This document shows, one piece after another, positions 26,491-35,474 of a stretch of DNA of 64,000 nucleotides (position 1 is its first letter; each line of letters starts with the position of its first letter). The translations under genes were made by a program, and so were the position numbers. Under the pieces are notes generated by a model. The model saw nothing but the letters and a program-made list of their open reading frames with translations, was not told the DNA's origin and did no database searches. Location of the stretch: positions 3,348,001 to 3,412,000 of the forward strand of contig NZ_CP014513.1 of the NCBI RefSeq assembly GCF_001577365.1, written 5' to 3'. The stretch is from Frondihabitans sp. PAMC 28766 (GTDB taxonomy: Bacteria; Actinomycetota; Actinomycetes; Actinomycetales; Microbacteriaceae).

Positions 26491-27072
26491 ATGTCAGAGC
26501 AGACGGGCCGCACCACGGCGCCCACTCCTTCCATCGATCCGGGAGCACTGGGCCTCGGTGCCTTCGCTCTCACCACCTTCGTGCTCAGCCTGGCCAACGC
26601 GGGGGTTATCCCTTCGGCGGCCTCCGTGCTGGGCCTCGCGCTCTTCTACGGCGGTGTCGCGCAGTTCGCGGCCGGCATCTGGGAGTTCGCGAACAAGAAC
26701 ACGTTCGGCGCGACCGCGTTCTGCTCGTTCGGCGCCTTCTGGCTGGCGTTCTGGTATCTCCAGACGACGCCCACCGGCACCGCCGCGGGCGCAAAGGGCG
26801 TCGGGGTGTTCCTCTTGGCCTGGGGCATCTTCACCCTCTACATGACGATCGCGGCCTTCCGCACGACGCTCGTGATCTTCGCCGTCTTCGTCTTCCTGAC
26901 GCTGACGTTCTTCGCCCTCGCAATCGGCACCCTGACCGCATCGACCGGGCTCTCGCACCTGGGCGGCTGGCTCGGCCTCGTGACCGCGGTCTTAGCCTGG
27001 TATGGGTCGTTCGCCGTCGTGTTCAACTCGACGGCCCGGCGAGCGGTCATCCCCGTCTTCCCGCGTAACTGA
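26491..27072 (+). CDS. Acetate uptake transporter (GPR1/FUN34/YaaH family)
   Basis: A 193-residue membrane protein with six hydrophobic helices. The signature NPAPLGL motif region appears here as DPGALGLGAFALTTFVLS. GLALFYGGVAQFAAGIWEF follows and then NTFGATAFCSFGAFWLAF, as in YaaH/SatP succinate-acetate channels. It would import acetate, which links to central metabolism through phosphoketolase-derived acetyl-P only by speculation. No ribosome site is evident before ATG 26491. Confidence 0.9.
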   Translation: MSEQTGRTTAPTPSIDPGALGLGAFALTTFVLSLANAGVIPSAASVLGLALFYGGVAQFAAGIWEFANKNTFGATAFCSFGAFWLAFWYLQTTPTGTAAGAKGVGVFLLAWGIFTLYMTIAAFRTTLVIFAVFVFLTLTFFALAIGTLTASTGLSHLGGWLGLVTAVLAWYGSFAVVFNSTARRAVIPVFPRN

Positions 27073-27085
27073 CCCGGCGCGTCGC

Positions 27086-27097
27086 TAGCCTTACGGG
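27086..27097 (+). promoter_or_regulatory. -10 element of a leaderless transcript
   Basis: TAGCCT (27086-27091) ends six bases before GTG 27098. Confidence 0.5.
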
Positions 27098-27876
27098 GTG
27101 AGCGATCAGGATGCCACCGTCCCACCCGTCCGTCTCCCCGCCGTCGAGTGGGGGTCGCCCGACGCCGCGCGGGCAGTTCTGCTCCTCCACGGGCTGACCT
27201 CGGCGGCCGGCACCTGGTGGCGGGTGGCCGACGCCCTCGCGGCGAACGGCGTCCGCGTCGTCGCAGCCGACCTGCGCGGCCACGGCGTCGCCCCGAGAGC
27301 ACTGCGGTATCCCTCGCGGGGTTCGCCGCCGACGCGAGGCTCGTGCGGCCGGCACCCGGCGCGGCGTGGGACGTCGTCGTCGGGCACTCTCTCGGCGGGG
27401 CGACCGTCGCAGGAGCCCTCGGAACCGACGCCCGATGGGCTCGCTCGGCCGTTCTCGTCGATCCTGCGCTGCGTCTGGCCTCGCCGCACACCGACGAGCT
27501 CATCGCGGGGATGAGCGCCGAGGCCGAGACCCCCGACGCTCAGCGCATCGCCGCCGGCAACCCCGACTGGCACCCCGAAGACGTGCACCAGAAGGTGCTC
27601 GCCGCCCGGCAGATCAGTCGCGACACGGTGCGGCGCGTCTTCGTCGACAACGACCCCTGGGACGTCACGGCAGGCGTCACCGGCTCGGCCGTGCCGGTGT
27701 CGCTGCTGGGGGCCGACGCCTCGGCGCCCGACCTCGCGCTCCCGCCGGCCCTGGGCCGAGAGCTCGCCGCGGCCAACCCCCTCGTCTCGTACGACGAGAT
27801 CGCGGGCGCGCATCACTCGATCCACCGGACGCACCCGGGAGCCGTCGTGGAGGCCGTGCTCGCGCGGCTCGCCTAG
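27098..27876 (+). pseudogene. Alpha/beta hydrolase with one-base frameshift
   Basis: When repaired this is an about 259-residue alpha/beta hydrolase. The first frame has VLLLHGLTSAAGTWWRVADAL and ADLRGHGVAP (oxyanion HG and DxRGHG motifs). The second frame carries the nucleophile elbow VVGHSLGGATVAG, the acid region VPVSLLGADAS and the histidine in IAGAHHSIHRTHPG. Adding one C to the C4 run at 27291-27294 joins them at GVAPESTAVSLAGF. All catalytic residues are present, so a sequencing error is more likely than decay. The start is GTG 27098. Confidence 0.8.
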
Positions 27877-28030
27877 CGCTGCGTGTTTCCGTCGCGTGGC
27901 ACGGGCTCGTGACTCGGGCGGACGCGCCCGCCGTTGCCGCGTCGCCCCCGGCCGGAGGAAGCCTCGACCGGGGCGCCACGGCGAACGTCGGCGCCGACAC
28001 GGGCGTCAGCCGGCCGCCACCTCGAGCCGG

Positions 28031-28540
28031 CTAGCGGGCGGGGATGAGTTGGTAGGCCTCGGCCCACCTCAGCTCGAAGCCGATCGGGTCGAGGAGGCCG
28101 GCCCGCACCTCGTGCTCGAGGGAGCCGAGCCGCTGCAGAGTCGCACCGAGCAACGACGCGTCACCCTCGCGACGCTGTCGGCCGCCGATCTCGATGGTCG
28201 AGACGGCGATCCGGCGGCTCGCATGCCGAAGGCGCCGCGTGCGCGAGACCAGGATCACGGTGGCCAGCGCGTATGCCACGACCCCGGCGACGCACTCGGG
28301 CCCCAGCGATCGAACCGAGACGAGCACCATCATGAGCACACCCCAGGCGACACTGACGATCGGCCAGGCGTGCCAGACGCGCAGGAGCCGACGCTCGCTC
28401 GCGTTCGTGCCCGGCGCGTAGACCGTCAGGCGGATGCGCCGCAGAGCCCCCGGCCCGGACACCCCGTAGTCGACCCGGCCCCACAGGTGCTGGCCGTCGG
28501 CGATCCCTGCGCTGTGCGACGAGGGCGGACGACCGTTCAT
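28031..28540 (-). CDS. DUF6611-like membrane protein
   Basis: A 169-residue protein with a conserved-looking N-terminal region (LWGRVDYGVSGPGALRRIRL, then VYAPGTNASERRLLRVWHAW) and two central hydrophobic helices (IVSVAWGVLMMVLVSV and GVVAYALATVILVS) before a basic loop and a cytosolic helix ending FELRWAEAYQLI. I associate it with DUF6611, found in Microbacteriaceae; the assignment is from memory. TAGCGT six bases before ATG 28540 fits a leaderless promoter. Function unknown. Confidence 0.6.
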   Translation of the reverse strand: MNGRPPSSHSAGIADGQHLWGRVDYGVSGPGALRRIRLTVYAPGTNASERRLLRVWHAWPIVSVAWGVLMMVLVSVRSLGPECVAGVVAYALATVILVSRTRRLRHASRRIAVSTIEIGGRQRREGDASLLGATLQRLGSLEHEVRAGLLDPIGFELRWAEAYQLIPAR

Positions 28541-28552
28541 GGAGCGACGCTA
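28541..28552 (-). promoter_or_regulatory. -10 element of a leaderless transcript
   Basis: Minus-strand TAGCGT (28552-28547) ends six bases before ATG 28540. Confidence 0.55.
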
Positions 28553-28604
28553 AGCCACGAAAGTGACGCCGGAATGGCGTAAAGCTGACAAGTTGCCGAG
28601 CGAA

Positions 28605-28616
28605 TAGCATGGAGGC
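28605..28616 (+). promoter_or_regulatory. -10 element of a leaderless transcript
   Basis: TAGCAT (28605-28610) then GGAGGC and ATG 28617. The GGAGG is one base from the start codon, too close to act as a ribosome site, which favours leaderless initiation. Confidence 0.55.
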
Positions 28617-29027
28617 ATGAGCCCCACGCCGATCACCCTCGCCCCGGCCGGCACCGCCACCCCGTCTCCCGCCTCGCACGGTCGAGGCTGCCCGCTCGCG
28701 TCGAACTGCTCGTGCATCTTCCAGCGGATCCAGCCGGCCACCCGAGTCGCCGCCACCGTGACGGACGCCTCCCCCGGCCAGGCGCTCCAGGCCGAGTCGG
28801 CGACCTGGCAGGAGTGGGGCTGGAACGTCGTCCACGAGACCACCGACGAGGTCGTGCTCGAGCGTCAGAAACTCGTGTCGTTCTGCCTCAACTTCGTGCT
28901 CACCCTGCTGACCGGCTTTCTCTGGCTGATCTACTGGGTGCCCCGTGCCCGCCACCCCCGCATCGACTCCGTCACGCTGACGCTGACGCGCGACGGCTCG
29001 GTCGCATCGACGTCTCGCCTCCACTAG
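28617..29027 (+). CDS. Small membrane protein of unknown function
   Basis: A 136-residue protein with one strong hydrophobic helix near residue 95-115 (FCLNFVLTLLTGFLWLIYWV) followed by basic residues. The N-terminal part contains three cysteines (GCPLASNCSC). The pattern WQEWGWNVVHETTDEVVLER before the helix is strand-like. No family was recognised. It is divergent from the 28031-28540 gene, with 76 bp between the starts and a leaderless-type promoter on each strand. Confidence 0.6.
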   Translation: MSPTPITLAPAGTATPSPASHGRGCPLASNCSCIFQRIQPATRVAATVTDASPGQALQAESATWQEWGWNVVHETTDEVVLERQKLVSFCLNFVLTLLTGFLWLIYWVPRARHPRIDSVTLTLTRDGSVASTSRLH

Positions 29028-29038
29028 CCGCCGCCCGG

Positions 29039-29266
29039 ATGCCTGGGGTCGACGATCACGTGATCCTGACGGGGTCGCGCCTCTCGATCGCGCAGATCGC
29101 AGCGATCGCGAGGGGCACCGCCCGAGTGGAAGTGCCGTCTGCCATTCGCGAAGCGGTCGGGCGCGGCTTGATCGACGAGGTCTCGGCCGCCGCGCGCCCG
29201 AGAAGCCGGCCCTCGGCCGTCGAGGTGGTCCGCGGACCACCTCGACGGCCGAGCGACCCCTTCTAG
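29039..29266 (+). pseudogene. N-terminal fragment of an aromatic amino acid ammonia-lyase
   Basis: A 75-codon frame. Its opening ILTGSRLSIAQIAAIARG and following VPSAIREAV resemble the N-terminus of histidine/phenylalanine ammonia-lyases (about 500 residues). The similarity fades by residue 60 and the frame runs into the palindrome at 29212, so the catalytic Ala-Ser-Gly region is absent. It is best seen as a relic; a chance resemblance cannot be excluded. Confidence 0.4.
29212..29253. terminator. Perfect 42-bp palindrome
   Basis: Two 21-bp arms without a spacer, centred between CCG and CGG at 29232/29233. It sits between the plus-strand small genes and the convergent LLM operon end, where a bidirectional terminator is expected. 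A perfect cruciform-forming palindrome of this length is rare. Confidence 0.75.
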
Positions 29267-30579
29267 CGCGCGCCGCCCCCGGCGAGGTTCTCGCGCAGCG
29301 TCGAGCCCTCGTACTCGGCGGGGTAGACGCCGCGCTCGGTGAGCAGCGGCACCACGTGGTCGGCGAAGTCGGTGAGGCCGCTCGGCAGCGACGGCGCCAT
29401 CAGGATGAACCCGTCGGCAGCGCCCTGTGTGAACCGCTCGGTGACGTGGTCGGCGATCTTCTCCGGCGTGCCGATGAGGAAGCCGCGGCCGGCGAGTGTC
29501 TGGTAGACCTCGCGCAGGGTGAGGCTGCGACCGTCGACGAGCTTCTCGATCTGGGCGTAGGCCGACTGCGACTGCTGCACGCTCGAGTGATCGGCGAAGT
29601 CGAACGAGAAGATCTCGTCGGGATCGTGATCGCTCAGATCGGTCTCGAGCCGGTGCGACAGCAGATCCAGGGCCACGCGATCGGGCGTGAGCTCGAGGAT
29701 CAGGTCGGCGCGATCCTGCGCCTCCTTCTCGGTCGACCCGATCACCGGAGCGAGCATCGGCATGACGGCGAGGTCGTCCGCGGCGCGGCCCGCGGCGACG
29801 ACCCGGCCCTTGTAGTCGCCGTAGAGCTGCTGCCCGGCCTCGATCGACCCCGAGCCGAGCGTGAAGACCGCGTCGGCCGTGGCCGCGGCGAGGTTCTTGC
29901 CGTCTTCGGAGGCGCCGGCCTGGAAGAGCGCTGGTTGCCGCTGCGGCGGGCGTGAGATGTTGAGCGGGCCGCGTACGGTGAAGAACTCGCCCCTGTGGTC
30001 GATGGGCTTGATGAGAGCGGCGTCGGAGTAGCGCCCGGTGGTCTTGTCGGCGAGCACCGACCCCTCGCCCCAGCTGCCGAGCAGCTCGTCGACGACCTGC
30101 ACGAACTCGGCTCCGCGCTGATAGCGCACCGCGTGGTCGAGGTTCGACTCGCGGCCGAAGTTCCAGGCCTCCTCGTCGGAGGCGCTCGTGACGAGGTTCC
30201 AGCCGGCACGACCGTTCGAGAGGAAGTCGAGCGTCGCGAGTCGCCGTGCCACGTGGTACGGCTCGTTGTAGGTCGTCGAAACGGTGGCCACGAGGCCCAC
30301 GTGCGACGTCGCCTGCGAGAGCGCGCCGAGTAGCGTGAACGGTTCGAGCCGCTCGTTGACGGTCGACTCGAGGCCCGAGACGAAGCGGTCCCAGACGTAG
30401 AGCTCGTCGGCGAGGAAGATCGCGGCGAACCGGCCACGCTCGGCCGCCTGCGCGAGGTCGCGGTAGTAGCCGACGTCGAGGAAGCGCTCGGGGCTCGCAT
30501 CCGGCAGCCGCCAGCTCGTGACGTGCTCACCGCCCGGACAGAAGAGCCCGAGGGCGAGGACGAGGTGCTTGCGGCTCAT
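29263..30579 (-). CDS. LLM flavin-dependent monooxygenase (NtaA/SnaA/DszA type)
   Basis: A 438-residue FMNH2-dependent monooxygenase of the bacterial luciferase superfamily. NtaA-type hallmarks are AERGRFAAIFLADEL, THVGL-like SHVGLVATVSTTYNEPYHVA, SNGRAGWNLVTS, PALFQAGASEDGKNLAA, and the C-terminal DGFILMAPSLPSGLTDFADH followed by VVPLL. These enzymes oxidise sulfones, sulfonates, nitrilotriacetate and similar compounds with reduced flavin from a partner reductase. It is the last gene of the first ABC/LLM unit; its start overlaps the previous stop (ATGA). Substrate unknown. Confidence 0.92.
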   Translation of the reverse strand: MSRKHLVLALGLFCPGGEHVTSWRLPDASPERFLDVGYYRDLAQAAERGRFAAIFLADELYVWDRFVSGLESTVNERLEPFTLLGALSQATSHVGLVATVSTTYNEPYHVARRLATLDFLSNGRAGWNLVTSASDEEAWNFGRESNLDHAVRYQRGAEFVQVVDELLGSWGEGSVLADKTTGRYSDAALIKPIDHRGEFFTVRGPLNISRPPQRQPALFQAGASEDGKNLAAATADAVFTLGSGSIEAGQQLYGDYKGRVVAAGRAADDLAVMPMLAPVIGSTEKEAQDRADLILELTPDRVALDLLSHRLETDLSDHDPDEIFSFDFADHSSVQQSQSAYAQIEKLVDGRSLTLREVYQTLAGRGFLIGTPEKIADHVTERFTQGAADGFILMAPSLPSGLTDFADHVVPLLTERGVYPAEYEGSTLRENLAGGGAR

Positions 30580-31646
30580 GGAGTGGCTCCTGCGGGTGTC
30601 GAATCGTGGTGCGGGGCGGGCGCGTGCCAGCCGAGCGCGGGTGCGACCTCGCTGGTGAACTGCTCGAGCGCGTCGGTGCGGTGTTCGTACGACCGGTAGA
30701 ACAGCTCGGTCTGGACCATCAGCTGGGTTGCGTAGGGGAAACCAGGTTGGGCGTCGATCGATTCCGCGATCTGGTCAGAGGTTCCGTAGTGCAGGTTGAG
30801 GGCCGTGGCCTTCTCGGCCAGCGTCGACGCCTCGCCGAGGAAGTCTCTGCCCCAGGCGTACTTCTCTTCGATGCCGAGAGCCGCTTCGCGCAGGGCGGTC
30901 TCGCGGTCGACGCCGGGGTAGACGAGCGTGGCCAGGCCGACACGAGGGGCGACGGCAGGACGCGAGGCGTCAGGATCCTGCGCCCGTCGCGCCTCGAGCC
31001 CGCGGTAGTACGCCCGCGCCGTGACCTCGGCCGGCACGGTCTGCGTCGTCCCCAGCAGCACCCCGTGCCCTCGAATGCCCGCGTCGTACCCGGACTGCTC
31101 GGACAGCGTCGCCTCCCAGACCCGGGAGGTGAGCCCGGGCGTCGGCGGGTTGAGCCGCGAGCCGAGGTCGTCGAGCGGCGCCCCGTCGATGGCCTTCAGC
31201 AGCTCGTCGAACTGGGCCAGGTAGGTGCTGCGGCGCTCGGCCGGGTCGGCGTAGGAGGGGCGGCCGAACAGCTCGGGCAGGCCCGGCTGGTAGCCGCCGT
31301 TCGCGACGCCGAGCTCGAGGCGGCCGCCACTCAGGGCGTCGAGCACGGCGGCGTCTTCGGCGACGCGCAGCGGCGTCTCGAGGGGCAGCGTCACGATCCC
31401 GGTGCCGAGGCGGAGCCGCGAGGTGCGGGCGGCGAGCCAGGCGAGGAAGACGAACGGCGACGGCAGGCCGCCGCGGGCACCGCGCGCCAGGTGGAACTGC
31501 CGCACCCAGACGCCTTCGACGCCGAGCTGCTCGGCCCGCTCGAACTCGGCCAGCGCGCCTGAGTAGTTCGCGGCCTGGTCGCCCGATTCGTCGAGGATCG
31601 CGTAGACGGCGAGGCTCAGCGGTTCGTCGTTCAGCCGGGCGCTCAT
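30576..31646 (-). CDS. LLM flavin-dependent oxidoreductase (MsnO8-like)
   Basis: A 356-residue LLM enzyme of the shorter luciferase-like group. It has GVEGVWVRQFHLARGARGGL, LRLGTGIVTLPLETPLRVAED and SGGRLELGVANGGYQPGLP, followed by a C-terminal helix ending FTSEVAPALGW. It is coupled at both ends by ATGA overlaps to NtaA-type LLM genes, so the three are made together. The same short-LLM ends reappear in the internally deleted relic at 49809-50045. Substrate not predictable; FMN binding is by family. Confidence 0.88.
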   Translation of the reverse strand: MSARLNDEPLSLAVYAILDESGDQAANYSGALAEFERAEQLGVEGVWVRQFHLARGARGGLPSPFVFLAWLAARTSRLRLGTGIVTLPLETPLRVAEDAAVLDALSGGRLELGVANGGYQPGLPELFGRPSYADPAERRSTYLAQFDELLKAIDGAPLDDLGSRLNPPTPGLTSRVWEATLSEQSGYDAGIRGHGVLLGTTQTVPAEVTARAYYRGLEARRAQDPDASRPAVAPRVGLATLVYPGVDRETALREAALGIEEKYAWGRDFLGEASTLAEKATALNLHYGTSDQIAESIDAQPGFPYATQLMVQTELFYRSYEHRTDALEQFTSEVAPALGWHAPAPHHDSTPAGATP

Positions 31647-32965
31647 GCCACCGCCTCCTCTCGGGCGGCGCGACCGACGCCGAGGTGGCCTCGCAGGGTC
31701 GTCTCGGTGTATTCGGTGCGGTGCAGGCCGCGCTGCTGCAAGAGAGGCACGACATGGTCGACGAACAGCTCGAGCGAATCGGGCAGCGTCGTCGGCTGCA
31801 GAGTGAAGCCGTCGCTCGCACCGGTCGTCACCCACTCCTCGACGACGTCGGCGAGCTGCTCGGGCGTGCCGGTGAACTCGAGGCCACCGGGCAGACCGGT
31901 GAGCTCTTCGGCGAGCTGTCGGAAGGTCTTACCGGTCTCGCGGGTGCGGCGCACGAGATCCTGCGCCCGGCTCGTGGGGTCGGCGCTGACCGCCTCGTCG
32001 CGGAGGGGCTGATCGGGGTCGATCTTGGTCTGGTCGAAGCCGGCGTTGTGCGCGAGGTTGCGCCAGCGGAATTCAGGATCGACGGCGTCTTCGAGGGCGG
32101 CGCGGGTCGCCTTCGCCTCGGTCTCCGTGGATCCGAGCACGAAAGCCACGCCCGGCAGCACGAGCACTTCCGACGCGTCACGCCCGTGCCGAGCGGCTGC
32201 GGCGTGCACCGTCGCGCGGAAGGCGCGAGCGGCCTCGGGCGAGCCCTGGGCAGTGAACACGAGGTCGGCCACCGACCCGGCGAGCTCGATGCCGGGGCCG
32301 GACGAGCCCGCCTGCGCGAATGCCGGGCGCCCCTGCGGCGACCGCGGCAGGGTGAGGGCGCCTGCCACGTCGAAGAAGCGGCCGTGGAAGTCGACGGGCC
32401 GGATCTTCTCCTGCGCGGCCCACACGCCGGCCTTCTGATCGAGGACGAGGGCGTCGGCGTCCCAGCTCTCCCAGAGGCGCGAGACCACGTCGACGAACTC
32501 GGCGGCGCGCGCGTAGCGGTCGTCGTGGTCGGGGTGCTGGGTGAGCCCGAAGTTGCGCGCGGCCCCGGAGTAGCCGGTGGTGACGATGTTCCAGCCGGCA
32601 CGGCCTCCTGAGAGGTGGTCGACCGTCGAGAGACGCCTCGCGAGATCGTAGGGCGCACTGTAGGTCGTCGACGCCGTCGCGACGAGGCCGATGTGCGACG
32701 TCACGGGGGCGATCGCCGCGAGCAGCTCGAGCGGGTCGAAACCGAGCTGCGGGAAGTAGCGGGCGCGGAAGGGCTCGAGGCCGGGGCTGTCGGCGAAGAA
32801 CGCCGCGTCGAGCAGCCCGCGCTCGGCGGTCTGTGCTGCCCGCGTGAGCGTCTCGAGGCCGGCCTTCGGGGTGAGTTGGGCCGGGTCGGCGAGCTTCCAG
32901 GCCGACTCGTGATAGCCGATGCCGGCGAGGAAGGCGGTGAGGTGGGCTTGCGGCTTGCTGGTCAT
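31643..32965 (-). CDS. LLM flavin-dependent monooxygenase (NtaA type)
   Basis: A 440-residue NtaA-type LLM. Motifs: AERGLLDAAFFADSPGLEPF, THIGL-type SHIGLVATASTTYSAPYDLA, SGGRAGWNIVTTGY, RPAFAQAGSSGPGIELA, and the C-terminal SDGFTLQPTTLPDSLELFVD followed by HVVPLLQQRGL. I chose ATG 32965 because AGGA precedes it at good spacing; the frame continues upstream to a GTG. It lies 23 bp after the ABC ATPase gene and begins the three-gene LLM block of this unit. Confidence 0.92.
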   Translation of the reverse strand: MTSKPQAHLTAFLAGIGYHESAWKLADPAQLTPKAGLETLTRAAQTAERGLLDAAFFADSPGLEPFRARYFPQLGFDPLELLAAIAPVTSHIGLVATASTTYSAPYDLARRLSTVDHLSGGRAGWNIVTTGYSGAARNFGLTQHPDHDDRYARAAEFVDVVSRLWESWDADALVLDQKAGVWAAQEKIRPVDFHGRFFDVAGALTLPRSPQGRPAFAQAGSSGPGIELAGSVADLVFTAQGSPEAARAFRATVHAAAARHGRDASEVLVLPGVAFVLGSTETEAKATRAALEDAVDPEFRWRNLAHNAGFDQTKIDPDQPLRDEAVSADPTSRAQDLVRRTRETGKTFRQLAEELTGLPGGLEFTGTPEQLADVVEEWVTTGASDGFTLQPTTLPDSLELFVDHVVPLLQQRGLHRTEYTETTLRGHLGVGRAAREEAVA

Positions 32966-32988
32966 GAGGGTCCTATCGGTGGAGAGGG

Positions 32989-34587
32989 TCACGAGGCGGC
33001 CTGGGCCGTTGCGGCGCGGCGGCGGAGCGACAGCGCAGACTCGACGAGCGACGCCGTGTACGGCTCGGCCGGCTCGTCGAAGATCCGGTCGGTGTCGCCG
33101 ATCTCGATGAGGCGCCCGTCGTGGAGCACGCCGATCCGATCGGCTAGCTGCCGGACGACGGCGAGGTCGTGGGTGATGAAGAGGTAGGAGACCTGCGTGC
33201 GCTCCTGCAGCTCGATGAGGAGTTCGAGGATGCGCCGCTGGATCGACACGTCGAGGGCGCTCGTCGGCTCGTCGCACACGATCAGGGGCGTGCGGCCGGC
33301 GAACGCGCGGGCGATCGCGACGCGTTGCTTCTGGCCGCCGGACAGCTGGCTCGGCAGCTTGTCGAGCAGGTCGCGGCCGATGCCGGTGCGCTCGGCGAGC
33401 TCGTCGGCCGAGCCGTCGCCTCCGAGCAGCGTGATCGAGCGGGTCAGCACCTTGCGCACAGTGCGCCGGGGGTTGAGCGACGCGTCGGGGTTCTGGAAGA
33501 CGACCTGCACCGGCGGCACGCCGCGCACGTCGTGGTCGATGTCGACGCTCCCGCCGTCGATGCGAGTGAGACCCGCGATCGCACGGCCGAGAGTCGTCTT
33601 GCCGCTGCCCGACTCCCCCACGATGCCGAGCACTTCGCCGCGGCCGATGGTGAGGGAGACATCGTCGAGGGCGAGTGAGTGCCCGTAGCGCCTGGTGAGG
33701 TTCGAGACCGTGACGAGAGGGGCGCTGCCGGCCGAGGGCGTCGCATCCTGCGGATTCTGTCCGCGCGGGGCGGAGACCGCCGGAGCGTGCCGGATGGTCG
33801 GGTCGGGCAGCGCCTCCACCATCGCCTTCGTGTAGGCGTGGCGGGGTCGCAGCAGCACCTCGGCCGCAGTGCCCTCCTCGACGAGCACGCCGTGGTTGAG
33901 CACACCGATGCGCGAGCAGTGCGCGGCGATCAACGGCAGGTTGTGGCTGATCAAAATGCTGGCGAAGCCGAGCTCGGCGCGCAGCCGGTCGATCAGCGCC
34001 ATGATCGCGGTCTCGACCGTGGAGTCGAGGCCGGTGGTCGGCTCGTCGAGCAGCATCAGGGCGGGCTCGGCGGCCAGCGCCATCGCGATGACGACGCGCT
34101 GCTGCTGGCCGCCCGAGAGTTCGTGCGGGTAACGGCGCACCGCTTGGCTCGGGCGCGGCAGCCGCACCCGTTCGAGAGCCTCGAGGGTGCGATCGCGGGC
34201 CTGAACGCGAGTGGCGCCGTGCAGCCGATACACCTCGGCGATCTGATCGCCGACCGGCATCGTCGGGTCGAGGGCCAGCCCGGGCTCCTGGTAGACGACG
34301 GCCAGAGCACGGCCGCGGTAGTCGCGGAGGGCCTGGCGATCGAGGCCGAGCACGTCGACCCCGCCGACCTCCAGGGTGTCGGCGGTGATCTCGCTGCCGT
34401 CGGGCAGATAACGGGTGAGGGCGAGAACGGTGGTGCTCTTGCCCGATCCTGACTCCCCCACCAGCCCGTACGACTCTCCCGGCGCGATCTCGAACGAGAC
34501 ACCGGACACCGCTGGCGCGGACTCGATCCCGTTCGACGGGCGCGGATACCGGATGGTGAGGTTCTCGACCCGTGCGGCGACGGTCAT
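32989..34587 (-). CDS. Oligopeptide-type ABC ATPase with two fused nucleotide-binding domains
   Basis: A 532-residue fusion equivalent to DppD-DppF or OppD-OppF. Domain 1 (residues about 5-260) has Walker [10 protein letters not shown], signature LSGGQQQR and Walker B LMLLDEP. Domain 2 (about 295-520) has [17 protein letters not shown] and [12 protein letters not shown]. It would energise the permease pair encoded just upstream; starts and stops overlap (ATGA). The substrate is probably a small organic or peptide-like compound, but the adjacent LLM genes suggest an organosulfur or related ligand. Confidence 0.95.
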   Translation of the reverse strand: MTVAARVENLTIRYPRPSNGIESAPAVSGVSFEIAPGESYGLVGESGSGKSTTVLALTRYLPDGSEITADTLEVGGVDVLGLDRQALRDYRGRALAVVYQEPGLALDPTMPVGDQIAEVYRLHGATRVQARDRTLEALERVRLPRPSQAVRRYPHELSGGQQQRVVIAMALAAEPALMLLDEPTTGLDSTVETAIMALIDRLRAELGFASILISHNLPLIAAHCSRIGVLNHGVLVEEGTAAEVLLRPRHAYTKAMVEALPDPTIRHAPAVSAPRGQNPQDATPSAGSAPLVTVSNLTRRYGHSLALDDVSLTIGRGEVLGIVGESGSGKTTLGRAIAGLTRIDGGSVDIDHDVRGVPPVQVVFQNPDASLNPRRTVRKVLTRSITLLGGDGSADELAERTGIGRDLLDKLPSQLSGGQKQRVAIARAFAGRTPLIVCDEPTSALDVSIQRRILELLIELQERTQVSYLFITHDLAVVRQLADRIGVLHDGRLIEIGDTDRIFDEPAEPYTASLVESALSLRRRAATAQAAS

Positions 34588-35474
34588 CGCCAGACCTCCT
34601 TGAGGTTGTCGGCGATGAGGTGCACCGCGACGACCAGCGACGCGACGGCGGCCGCGGGGAAGAACACCGTCCACCAGGCGCTCTGGATGTAGATGCGGTT
34701 CTCGTTGATCTGGAGGCCCCAGTCGGGCGACGGCGGCTGCGAGCCGAGCCCGAGGAACGACAGCGACGCCGTGATGAACACCGCCGACGCGAGGCTCAGA
34801 GTCGCCTGGATGATGACAGTCGGCAGCACGTTCGGCAGCAACTCGCCGAACAGGATCCGGGCCGCCGACTCGCCCTGCAACCGCGCCGACGGCACGTAGC
34901 TGCGGCCCATCTCGGCCAGCACCGCGGCGCGGATGATCCGCGCGATGCCGGGCGCGAACACGACGCCGACGATCACAATCAGCGCCGGCGTCGAGGTGCC
35001 GAACGCCCCCGCCACGACGATCAAGAAGATGAGGGGCGGCAGGACGACGAGGATGTCGAACAGGCGCATCAGCCCGGTGTCGACCCAGCCCTTGAAGTAG
35101 CCGGCGACGAGCCCGAGCACGGTGCCGAGCACGGTGGCGAGGATTGCGCCGAGAGGCCCGATCAGAAGGGCCGTGTCGGCGCCGGCCAGGGTGCGGGCGA
35201 AGACCGAGCGGCCGAGGTTGTCGGTGCCGAACGGGTGAGTGGGGCTCGGCGGGGCGAGGGCCGCGCCCGAGTTGCCGAAGGGGTTCAAGCCGAACACGTG
35301 CCAGAGCAGGGCCGCGCCGATCCAGAACAGCACGATGACCGCGCTGATCACGAACGACGGCCGCCTCAGGAGACGCCGGATGCGCCGCCCGACGCTGCTG
35401 GGCGCGCGCCCGGTCACGATGTCGGCGTCGACGACCGGCAGGGCCTCCGGCGCGATCTCGTCGATGGCTGTCAT
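34584..35474 (-). CDS. ABC transporter permease (DppC type)
   Basis: A 296-residue inner-membrane permease with about six helices. An N-terminal helix (SFVISAVIVLFWIGAALLW) precedes the HPFGTDNLGRSVFARTLAGA motif typical of DppC/OppC. The coupling loop EAA-like sequence is around YVPSARLQGESAARILFGEL. It pairs with the DppB-type permease. Coupled to both neighbours, by a TGATG overlap upstream and an ATGA overlap downstream. Confidence 0.93.
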   Translation of the reverse strand: MTAIDEIAPEALPVVDADIVTGRAPSSVGRRIRRLLRRPSFVISAVIVLFWIGAALLWHVFGLNPFGNSGAALAPPSPTHPFGTDNLGRSVFARTLAGADTALLIGPLGAILATVLGTVLGLVAGYFKGWVDTGLMRLFDILVVLPPLIFLIVVAGAFGTSTPALIVIVGVVFAPGIARIIRAAVLAEMGRSYVPSARLQGESAARILFGELLPNVLPTVIIQATLSLASAVFITASLSFLGLGSQPPSPDWGLQINENRIYIQSAWWTVFFPAAAVASLVVAVHLIADNLKEVWR